From positions 1 to 47,454 of the forward strand of contig JAGIAQ010000018.1 in NCBI GenBank assembly GCA_017744795.1: 47,454 bases of DNA, read 5' to 3'. This document shows, one piece after another, positions 7,886-15,055 of this stretch. Both the position numbers and the translations under genes were made by a program. This DNA is from Niabella sp. Lineage in GTDB: Bacteria > Bacteroidota > Bacteroidia > Chitinophagales > Chitinophagaceae. Positions within the stretch are counted from its first letter, which is position 1; the number at the start of each line of letters is the position of its first letter. The notes under the pieces are model-generated. The model saw nothing but the letters and a program-made list of their open reading frames with translations. It was not told where the DNA came from and did no database searches.

Positions 7886-8788
7886 TTAAACCGTTACGAG
7901 GCCTGCAACCGATTCTATTTTATTTGAAATGGCAAGCACTTCTTCATCACTCCATTCCTTCTGATTGGTTCCCAGCGGCGCTTTGGCAGGGCCGATATCA
8001 ATTCCGTATTTCAGCTGCATCGTTTTTCTAAAAAAAGTCCATACGTTGGGGAGCACATATAAAATCGTTCTTTGAAATTCCAGCATGAACGATTTACCCA
8101 GTTCATAATTCCCGTTTTTAAAGGACTGCAGCACTTTTTGACATGCCTGTCCCCATAAATTATAAAAGGATCCGATAGCCCCCACGGCGCCACAAAGGCT
8201 TGCATGGCACATTAGTTCATCTGCACCGCTAAACAACCGCAGGCGCTCCCCGGCTTTCAGATGGATGGAACTGATTTCCATAAGCTGCCCGGTAGTTAGC
8301 TTCATTCCTGCTACATTGGGGATCGATAGTAACTTATCAATAAAAACAGAAATGTCCCCCATGGTATTGCTGCCCAACTGGTAAGGGAAAAAAGGCAGCG
8401 AAGTTGCACGAGCTATGGCGTTGTAATGCTGTAACGCGTTTTCAGCAGAACCTGTAAAATAAATAGGGCCGACCGAAGAAACTGCATCCGCCCCATGCCT
8501 GGCGGCGTGCTGCGCAAGCCTTACAGACTCGGCCGTGGTAAGCGCTCCTACCTGAACCATTACCGGCAAACGACCAGCCGCCACCTGCGTTACTTTCTTC
8601 AACACAGCTTTCCGCTGCTCCTCTGTAAATAATACGCCTTGCCCTGTAGAGCCCAGGATATAAAGACCGTCCTGCCCCTGCGTTATTAACAATTCCGTTA
8701 ACCGTTCCAACTGTTCCATTTCGGGAGCGCCGGCCGCATCGGTTGGCGTAAACATGGCCGACCATAAGCCGCTAAACTGAAAATTCAT
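7886..8788 (-). CDS. DapA/NanA (dihydrodipicolinate synthase) family lyase
   Basis: The 300-residue class I aldolase has GSTGQG (46-51), Tyr136 in PFFPYQLG and Schiff-base Lys163 in GMKLTTG, followed by FSGADELM. Catalytic Tyr and Lys are kept, but the usual YNIP/YNVP loop is changed to YQLG and the lysine strand lacks the YTHED seen in the sialate lyase at 16617-17543. It probably cleaves or forms a pyruvate adduct of a substrate other than Neu5Ac (inference). It is the first gene of the minus-strand operon, with a candidate promoter at 8925-8955 and FadR-type palindromes upstream. I used the ATG at 8788, which gives the family's usual N-terminus; a TTG 21 bases upstream is rejected. Confidence 0.88.
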   Translation of the reverse strand: MNFQFSGLWSAMFTPTDAAGAPEMEQLERLTELLITQGQDGLYILGSTGQGVLFTEEQRKAVLKKVTQVAAGRLPVMVQVGALTTAESVRLAQHAARHGADAVSSVGPIYFTGSAENALQHYNAIARATSLPFFPYQLGSNTMGDISVFIDKLLSIPNVAGMKLTTGQLMEISSIHLKAGERLRLFSGADELMCHASLCGAVGAIGSFYNLWGQACQKVLQSFKNGNYELGKSFMLEFQRTILYVLPNVWTFFRKTMQLKYGIDIGPAKAPLGTNQKEWSDEEVLAISNKIESVAGLVTV

Positions 8789-8880
8789 ATTGTATCGCGT
8801 TATAATCAATAGTAAATGATGGCAATCTTGTGGTCATCTATTCTGTGTCGCTTACCGAAAACAAACAACCCGTTCTTATC

Positions 8881-8891
8881 ATGTCTGACAT
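8881..8891. promoter_or_regulatory. FadR-type operator palindrome 1 (ATGTCTGACAT)
   Basis: A perfect 11-bp inverted repeat lies in the gap between the minus-strand operon and the divergent FadR-type regulator. Its ATGT-N3-ACAT form matches the GT-N3-AC core known for FadR-subfamily operators. It would fall in the 5' leader of the operon, where binding could block elongation or support looping. Assignment to the adjacent regulator is inference. Confidence 0.6.
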
Positions 8892-8908
8892 ACAAATTCA
8901 AAAGTCAT

Positions 8909-8919
8909 ATGTCGTACAT
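8909..8919. promoter_or_regulatory. FadR-type operator palindrome 2 (ATGTCGTACAT)
   Basis: This is a second copy of the motif, with one mismatched base pair between the arms. Its centre lies 28 bases from the first copy. It overlaps the expected start point of the minus-strand promoter at 8925-8955, a classic repression position. Confidence 0.55.
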
Positions 8920-8924
8920 ATTTA

Positions 8925-8955
8925 CAAACTTAATGCGCGTCATTGATATTCCAAA
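8925..8955 (-). promoter_or_regulatory. Candidate Bacteroidota promoter for the minus-strand operon
   Basis: On the minus strand, TTTG (8955-8952) is followed after 19 bases by TAAGTTTG (8932-8925). This matches the -33 TTTG / -7 TAnnTTTG arrangement known for the primary sigma factor of Bacteroidota. It would give a leader of about 130 bases before the aldolase gene, with operator 2 at the start site. Confidence 0.5.
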
Positions 8956-8967
8956 ATAAATTTTAAA

Positions 8968-8978
8968 ATGTCCGACAT
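8968..8978. promoter_or_regulatory. FadR-type operator palindrome 3 (ATGTCCGACAT)
   Basis: A perfect 11-bp palindrome, nearly identical to operator 1 and 59 bases from operator 2. It lies about 30 bases before the -7 box at 9000-9007 of the regulator gene, so it could mediate autoregulation. Confidence 0.6.
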
Positions 8979-8999
8979 ATTTATTATTTCCTTTTTTTC

Positions 9000-9007
9000 T
9001 ATATTTG
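9000..9007 (+). promoter_or_regulatory. -7 box TATATTTG for the FadR-type regulator
   Basis: The box matches TAnnTTTG exactly and ends only four bases before the ATG at 9012. If used, the transcript would begin at or near the start codon, so the mRNA would be leaderless. I see no good -33 TTTG partner. Confidence 0.4.
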
Positions 9008-9011
9008 CTGC

Positions 9012-9722
9012 ATGCCGCTACATAAATTAAGACCCGTAGAGAATTTAACACAGGTTGACAAGATTGAAATGAGTTTGCAGGAATTTCTAAAAGCCGAAAA
9101 TTATCAGCCCGGAGACCCCCTGCCCAAAGAAATTGAATTAGCAAAAGCAATGGGTGTAAGCCGTACAGCCATCCGTGAAGCGCTCTCCCGCTTCCGGACG
9201 CTGGGGATTATCGAATCACGAAAAAACCGGGGTATGATCCTTGCCAAACCCGACCTGTTTGTAAACATGGAACGGGTATTGGATCCCCAATTACTGGACG
9301 ATGAAACGCTGAATGAATTATTTGAAATGCGCCTGGTTATTGAAGTAGGCCTGGGCGACCTGTTATTCCGGAGCCGCCAGCAGGCCGATTTCAAGCAACT
9401 GGAGGCGATCATTGAAAAAGAGAAAAAAGCAAAATCCAGAATTGAGATACTGAAATGCGATATGGAGTTTCATTCCGCCTTATACCGGCTTTCGGGCAAT
9501 GATACCATCGCGCGCTTCCAGAAAATATTATTACCTATATTTGAACACGTCTATTTAAAGCTGAAGGATGCCTCCATGCCCTACCCCAGCAACCTTGCAG
9601 ACGAAAGGAAGCCTGTTACGCACCAGGACCTGCTCAAAACCCTGAAGCGCGGTACTTTAGAACAATTCAGAAGACAAATGCGCCAGCACCTCCTTGTATA
9701 TTTCAAAAAACTAAATTCCTGA
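9012..9722 (+). CDS. FadR-subfamily GntR transcriptional regulator
   Basis: The 236-residue protein has an N-terminal winged helix-turn-helix with recognition segment GVSRTAIREAL (48-58). The C-terminal FCD domain keeps the metal-binding set: Asp150 and His154 in DMEFH, His204 in THQDL and His226 in RQHLL. FCD regulators sense small organic acids and usually repress the adjacent catabolic operon. It is divergent from the region-1 operon and separated from it by three ATGTNNNACAT palindromes. The start aligns with that of its paralogue at 10917-11609. The BNR gene follows four bases downstream, so the two are probably co-transcribed. Confidence 0.9.
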   Translation: MPLHKLRPVENLTQVDKIEMSLQEFLKAENYQPGDPLPKEIELAKAMGVSRTAIREALSRFRTLGIIESRKNRGMILAKPDLFVNMERVLDPQLLDDETLNELFEMRLVIEVGLGDLLFRSRQQADFKQLEAIIEKEKKAKSRIEILKCDMEFHSALYRLSGNDTIARFQKILLPIFEHVYLKLKDASMPYPSNLADERKPVTHQDLLKTLKRGTLEQFRRQMRQHLLVYFKKLNS

Positions 9723-9726
9723 AATA

Positions 9727-10920
9727 ATGAAAAAACCGCAACTGCTGCTGTTTACATTTTTGCTCCTGTTCATTCATGCCTCTTTATTTGGGCAGGTGCA
9801 ACCTGTATTTGACAAAAGCACCGGAAACATTATTGACAACAACACCTGGATCCCGCATGAGGCCAAACCCTTACAAGATCTTCCCGGTGCGGGGCCCTAT
9901 ATCCAATTGCACAATGGCGTTTTACTGATGGTTGACAGCTCTTTTTGCTTCACCAGTTCCGACAAAGGAAAAACCTGGAAGCAAACAGGTATCTTCACCA
10001 ATCCTTCCTCTTTCAAAATAAGTGGAGAACATGTACTACTGGAAACCAGCCGGGGCATGCTGATCCTGGCTTTCAGCAATTTACGGGAAGCGTCCAATTT
10101 AGTATGGGATAGCGTTGCATTTGATTTCAAGGAAGCTATTTTACCTGCCTACGTCACGAGGAGCAGCGATGGCGGCAGGACCTGGGAAACGCCTCAAAAG
10201 CTACACAACTCCTGGACAGGCGCCAACCGTTCGATCATAGAAACAAGAAGTGGCGCGGTTGTCTTTACAAGCATGATGATGCGCCACAATCCCTGCCATC
10301 ATACGGTACTGACGTACACTTCTTTTAACGACGGCAAAGACTGGACCCGTTCCAATATCATTGATCTGGGCGGCCGGGGCGATCACAGCGGCGTTACAGA
10401 ATCCTGTATTGTTCAATTAAACGACGGGCGACTCTGGCAGCTTATGCGCACCAACTGGGGATGTTTATGGCAGGCTTACTCGAAAGATGAGGGATTAACC
10501 TGGACCGATATCAGCACTACCACGATTGATGCAAGCTCCGCTCCGGCAATGGTGAAACGTTTATCCAGCGGGCGTTTGATCCTTTTATGGAATAGAAGAT
10601 TTCCTTCGGGGAAAAACACCTACCCGATGCGGGGCGGTAACGGCAGCCGGTTTAGCGAAGTTGCCGTAATCAATCACAGAGAGGAATTATCGGTATCCAT
10701 TTCAGATGATGATGGAAAAAGCTGGAGCCTTCCTAAAGTCATAGCCAAAAACCTGCAGTATCCCAACCAGGACAAAATGGCCTCCTGGATTGCTTATCCT
10801 TTTGTACTGGAACCTGAGCCCGGCCTCCTTTGGATCACTACGATGCAGGGCGGGCTAAAAATCAGCATTAAAGAAGCTGATTGCCGCAACCAGGAAAAAG
10901 CGCTTTTTGGCAGCTACTAA
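9727..10920 (+). CDS. Secreted BNR/Asp-box sialidase-like protein, no RIP motif
   Basis: The 397-residue product has a signal peptide ending near SLFGQ. Asp-box turns are visible at SSDKGKTW, SSDGGRTW, SKDEGLTW and SDDDGKSW, and a weaker one at SFNDGKDW. As in the protein at 6674-7849, no YRIP motif is present, so it belongs to the broader sialidase superfamily rather than clearly to GH33. It starts four bases after the FadR-type regulator and converges on the second regulator, their ends overlapping by four bases. A lyase or hydrolase acting on an acidic glycan is possible; its function is not established here. Confidence 0.78.
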   Translation: MKKPQLLLFTFLLLFIHASLFGQVQPVFDKSTGNIIDNNTWIPHEAKPLQDLPGAGPYIQLHNGVLLMVDSSFCFTSSDKGKTWKQTGIFTNPSSFKISGEHVLLETSRGMLILAFSNLREASNLVWDSVAFDFKEAILPAYVTRSSDGGRTWETPQKLHNSWTGANRSIIETRSGAVVFTSMMMRHNPCHHTVLTYTSFNDGKDWTRSNIIDLGGRGDHSGVTESCIVQLNDGRLWQLMRTNWGCLWQAYSKDEGLTWTDISTTTIDASSAPAMVKRLSSGRLILLWNRRFPSGKNTYPMRGGNGSRFSEVAVINHREELSVSISDDDGKSWSLPKVIAKNLQYPNQDKMASWIAYPFVLEPEPGLLWITTMQGGLKISIKEADCRNQEKALFGSY

Positions 10921-11609
10921 TCCATAAGCCGGTTAAAATGATTTTCCAAATGACTGCGCATGCCGTTCCGGAATTCTTCCGGGGTGCCCTTTTCCAATAT
11001 TGTAATCAGTTGCTTATGTGAAACAAATTTCTTAGGACTTACATTCTGGTTGACCAATGAGCTTTTTTGAACATAATCAAAAACCGGAAGCAGCAGGTTC
11101 TGAAACCGCTTCAATGTTTCATTCTGGGAAATAGCATACAGCTTTCCATGAAACGCAATTTCATAAGAAGCGTTGAACATAAAACTCTTTGTTGCCGAAG
11201 GCTCGTTTTTAACGATCTGCTTGAGGTCTTTAATATCTTCTTCCGTTATTCTGCGGAATAACAGGTCGGCCATTCCGATCTCAAGCACCAGCCGGATCTC
11301 AAAGATCTCCTTTAGCGTATCATCACTTAAAACATAGGGATTGAGGCTTTTGGCAAGGTTGCTGAATATATCCGGACTGGTTATAACGGCACCCTTCTTC
11401 TTCTTTGTATCAATCAGCCCCATAATCCGCAACCGCATCAGCGCCTCCCGAATGACGGTCCGGCTCACACCCAAACTGGTAGCCAGGTCCACTTCTTTCG
11501 GAATACTGTCTCCTACTTTCAGTTTCCGGTGATGTAACAAATCGATAATATTAGCTTCCACCCGGTCCACCAGGCTGAAATTTTCAATTGATTTAAAAAC
11601 GTTATCCAC
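10917..11609 (-). CDS. FadR-subfamily GntR transcriptional regulator (second paralogue)
   Basis: The 230-residue paralogue of the regulator at 9012-9722 has a nearly identical recognition segment, GVSRTVIREAL. The FCD domain keeps His154, His199 and His220, but the position equivalent to Asp150 is Glu, which may alter metal or ligand binding. It starts with GTG at 11609; no in-frame ATG exists before the conserved helix-turn-helix. It is divergent from susC, with the palindrome ATGTATTACAT between them, so it probably controls the sialic-acid locus and itself (inference). Confidence 0.88.
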   Translation of the reverse strand: MDNVFKSIENFSLVDRVEANIIDLLHHRKLKVGDSIPKEVDLATSLGVSRTVIREALMRLRIMGLIDTKKKKGAVITSPDIFSNLAKSLNPYVLSDDTLKEIFEIRLVLEIGMADLLFRRITEEDIKDLKQIVKNEPSATKSFMFNASYEIAFHGKLYAISQNETLKRFQNLLLPVFDYVQKSSLVNQNVSPKKFVSHKQLITILEKGTPEEFRNGMRSHLENHFNRLMD

Positions 11610-11628
11610 AAATATTCTTTTGAATGAA

Positions 11629-11636
11629 CAAAAATA
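11629..11636 (-). promoter_or_regulatory. Candidate -7 box TATTTTTG for the second FadR-type regulator
   Basis: On the minus strand TATTTTTG matches TAnnTTTG about 20 bases upstream of the GTG start. No clear -33 TTTG was found at the expected distance, so this rests on the -7 match alone. Confidence 0.3.
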
Positions 11637-11686
11637 GACTCTAAAATCTAAAAAAATTTGGCGGTTTAAAAATAAGCATTAATTTT

Positions 11687-11703
11687 ATTATGTATTACAT
11701 AAT
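11687..11703. promoter_or_regulatory. 17-bp perfect palindrome with ATGTATTACAT core
   Basis: The arms ATTATGTA and TACATAAT flank one central T. The core has the same ATGT-N3-ACAT form as the three sites at 8881-8978. It lies 25 bases before the susC start codon, in the gap shared with the second FadR-type regulator, and is its probable operator (inference). Confidence 0.6.
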
Positions 11704-11728
11704 ACTAAAATAAAAATTTAAACGATTT

Positions 11729-14700
11729 ATGCGTATTGTTTGCCAAAAAACAATTTTATTGTTTTTTATCACATTTACCGCCATCAGTGCCTTTGCGCAG
11801 TCCCGTTCCATAACCGGAAAAGTTTTAGATGAGGCTACCAATTTGCCGCTGGCAGGTGCAACCGTTTCAGTTAAGGGAATGAAACGAACAACCGTAACCA
11901 ATGCAACGGGGGCATTCGAAATTGCCGCAGAGCAAAACCAGGTCCTGGAAGTGAGTTATGCCGGATATGCCCCTTCAGAATGGCGGGTGTCCGGAACCAC
12001 CGCTCCTACCATCACCTTAAGCCCCGGCGCCGCATCAAAAATGGATGAAGTAGTGGTAGTGGGGTATGGCACTCAAAGCAGAAGAAATGTAACCAGCGCC
12101 ATTTCCAAACTGGACAACAAAGTGCTGCAAACAGCGCCGCGCTCTAACATAGCCAGTGCACTGCAGGGAACGGTTCCGGGACTACAGGTAGTGAATGCAA
12201 CAGGCCAACCCGGAGCAACCCCGATGGTGATGCTGCGCGGCGGCGCCTCTATTAACAGCCCCGGAAGCCCGCTGGTAGTGGTGGATGGCGTAATTCGTGA
12301 TTACAATGACATTCCCGCCCAGAATATTGAATCCATCGAGTTGTTGAAAGACGCCGCAGCAACGGCTATTTATGGAGCACGGGCCAACAATGGAGTGATC
12401 CTGATCACTACCAAACAGGGAAAGACGGGAAGAGCCGAGGTTACCTATAAATATACCGGCGGGTATAATAAACGCCGCGACTTATATAATTATATGAACG
12501 CAAAAGACTTTATTTCTTATAACCGCCAGGGCAACCTCAATTCCGGAAGAACATTGACCCAAACCAACCAAAGCAGAGGCTATGGCTTGTTTACCGATAG
12601 TGCCAACCTGTCTTCATTTGACATACGCCAGTACAATTCAAACACGGCCTATCTGCTTACCAAAGGTTGGGACACCGTTGGCGATCCGTATGGCGGAACC
12701 ATTATTTTTAAAGACCATTCCGGAGAAATTGAAGATATCGTTTTCCGGAATACCCATACCAACGATCATTACATTAATGTAATGGCCGGCAATGACCGCG
12801 GTAAATTTTTCGCAGCCTTTGATTACTATAATGAAGACGGGATCATTGTTGGATCAGACTATAAAAGATATTCTTTGGACCTGAATGGTTCTTATAAAAT
12901 CAAACCCAACCTGGAAGTAACCACCGGTTCCACCTTTTCAACCTCCTCCCAGTATGGCGCTATTGCGGGCGATGTAAATACCTTGTACAGAAGCATGGCC
13001 ATCTGGCCTACTTTTAATCCCTGGATCGACAGTGCCAAAACATTGCCGAATCCGGGCAACAGTGCGTCTGATGGCAATCCGCTTTACTGGCTGCAGAAAA
13101 ACGTTCGTAACAACCAGGTAACCCGGATCACCGCCAACGCCGCCGTTAAATGGGACATTATTAAAGACCTGTATCTTAAAGTAAGCGGATCGGGTTATTT
13201 ATATCAATCATTAAATGAAGGCTTTACCAAGGCCACACAAACCTACGCAAATATTTTTCTGCCTACCCCAACGTATAACAATACTACCCGGCCTTCCTAT
13301 GCTACCCAATCCAATTATTTTCAGCAACAATACAATGCGTTGCTCAACTATAATAAAACTTTTGGCAAGCATACCATCAATCCGATGCTGGGCGCTGAAT
13401 ATTACGGAATCAGGAATTTTGACATGCAGGTATCCGGAACAAAATCGCCTACCGACGATATAACAACCGTAAATGCGGCAACGGCTTTTGCCGCCGGTGC
13501 CAACTATACAACCCGGTCGGAATACAGAGTTATCTCCGCCTTTGGCCGTCTGAATTACGACTATGCCAACAAGTATCTGCTACAGCTCGTTTTTCGCCAG
13601 GATGGCGTTTCCAGTCTTGCGCAAGGGCATCAGTTTGGCTTTTTCCCCGGTATGTCTGCAGGATGGAATCTTCATAACGAATCCTTTTTTGCAAACAGCG
13701 GCCTGTCCAAAGTTATCTCCACATTCAAACCGCGTTTTAGCTATGGCATCAACGGAAACGTTGCGGGTTTAGGCCGCTATGAAGTGCAGGGGGTATATAG
13801 CTCCCAGGGGCTCTATAACGGCAACGCGGGCTTCTCCTACACCGGATTGGTAAACAATGATCTTCGCTGGGAAAAAAGTAAAACCGCCGATGTCGGCTTT
13901 GATATGGGGCTTTTCAAAAACCGGGTAAATCTTCTGTTTGATTATTATGTACGTAATACCAGCGACCTGCTGACGCAGCTTGACCTGCCCAGCTACACCG
14001 GCTTTAGTAATTTCAGAACCAACTTAGGCCAGTTCCAGAACAGGGGATATGAGTTTTCGCTAACAGCCAATGTACTGAATAGCCCCAGTGGTTTAAAGGT
14101 TGATGTGGGCGCCAACGCTTCCTTTGTAAAAAATAAAATCATAAAATTACCCTATAACGGAAATGCGAATAACCGCCAGGGAGGCATGCAGGTTTATGAT
14201 CCTGTTTCCAAACAGGTTATTTGGGTAGGCGGCTACCAGGAAGGCGGAACCCTGGGAGAGATTTATGCCTTTAAGCAGGTGTCTGTTTTTAAAGACGCGA
14301 ACGAGATCACCCAGGTGGCAAACAATAGAAAAGATCTGATTGCTGGCATTAGCGGGCCTGGGGTTAACTACGGTACCGGCAAAATTACACCCGGCGATGT
14401 GAACTGGTTAGACGTTGACAAAAATGATACCATCGACTCCCGCGACCAGGTGCGCATCGGGAATATTTATCCTAAATGGACCGGCGGTTTCTGGGCCTCG
14501 GCGAGCTACAAAGGATTCTCCATCTACAGCAGGTTCGAATTTGCCCTGGGACATACCATTTATAATGACCTGGTGGCGCGTACTCTGGGAAATTACCAGG
14601 GAACCTTCAACTACTTTGATCTGCAAAAACAGGCCTGGTCGCCAACAAATACTTCAACAGATATCCCCAAAGTATATTATGCCGACCAGGTGGCGGCACC

Positions 14701-15028
14701 AACCGGAAAGAAAAACTATACCAGGAGCAACAATGCCAACGTAGCCTTAAACAGCAACAACTCCCGGTTTTACGAAAAAGGAGATTACCTGGCATTAAGG
14801 GAAATTACTTTGTCTTATGATTTCAACCAGTCGCTGTTGTCCAAAACGCATTTCTTTACTGCCGGCAGAATATTTTTATCGGGGAACAATCTTGTGTATT
14901 TCACCAAGTTTACGGGACCATCGCCTGAGCCCCCTGTTACTCCCGGAACCAATACCATCACGGGGGTTTATACCGGCACCTACCCTACTCCCAAATCCTA
15001 TACGTTTGGCATTCAGTTAACATTCTAA
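11729..15028 (+). CDS. SusC/RagA family TonB-dependent outer-membrane transporter
   Basis: The 1099-residue product has a signal peptide ending near ISAFAQ and a carboxypeptidase-regulatory-like domain (about 25-98). The conserved DEVVVVGYGTQ (106-116) lies before the plug, a 22-strand barrel region follows, and the end FGIQLTF is an aromatic outer-membrane terminus. SusC proteins import oligosaccharides or sugars with a SusD lid. The susD gene follows after 27 bases and nanA next, so sialic acid or a sialylated oligosaccharide is the likely cargo (inference). It is the first gene of the plus-strand locus. Confidence 0.95.
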   Translation: MRIVCQKTILLFFITFTAISAFAQSRSITGKVLDEATNLPLAGATVSVKGMKRTTVTNATGAFEIAAEQNQVLEVSYAGYAPSEWRVSGTTAPTITLSPGAASKMDEVVVVGYGTQSRRNVTSAISKLDNKVLQTAPRSNIASALQGTVPGLQVVNATGQPGATPMVMLRGGASINSPGSPLVVVDGVIRDYNDIPAQNIESIELLKDAAATAIYGARANNGVILITTKQGKTGRAEVTYKYTGGYNKRRDLYNYMNAKDFISYNRQGNLNSGRTLTQTNQSRGYGLFTDSANLSSFDIRQYNSNTAYLLTKGWDTVGDPYGGTIIFKDHSGEIEDIVFRNTHTNDHYINVMAGNDRGKFFAAFDYYNEDGIIVGSDYKRYSLDLNGSYKIKPNLEVTTGSTFSTSSQYGAIAGDVNTLYRSMAIWPTFNPWIDSAKTLPNPGNSASDGNPLYWLQKNVRNNQVTRITANAAVKWDIIKDLYLKVSGSGYLYQSLNEGFTKATQTYANIFLPTPTYNNTTRPSYATQSNYFQQQYNALLNYNKTFGKHTINPMLGAEYYGIRNFDMQVSGTKSPTDDITTVNAATAFAAGANYTTRSEYRVISAFGRLNYDYANKYLLQLVFRQDGVSSLAQGHQFGFFPGMSAGWNLHNESFFANSGLSKVISTFKPRFSYGINGNVAGLGRYEVQGVYSSQGLYNGNAGFSYTGLVNNDLRWEKSKTADVGFDMGLFKNRVNLLFDYYVRNTSDLLTQLDLPSYTGFSNFRTNLGQFQNRGYEFSLTANVLNSPSGLKVDVGANASFVKNKIIKLPYNGNANNRQGGMQVYDPVSKQVIWVGGYQEGGTLGEIYAFKQVSVFKDANEITQVANNRKDLIAGISGPGVNYGTGKITPGDVNWLDVDKNDTIDSRDQVRIGNIYPKWTGGFWASASYKGFSIYSRFEFALGHTIYNDLVARTLGNYQGTFNYFDLQKQAWSPTNTSTDIPKVYYADQVAAPTGKKNYTRSNNANVALNSNNSRFYEKGDYLALREITLSYDFNQSLLSKTHFFTAGRIFLSGNNLVYFTKFTGPSPEPPVTPGTNTITGVYTGTYPTPKSYTFGIQLTF

Positions 15029-15055
15029 ACTAAGCGACTATTTAATCTTTTAAAT

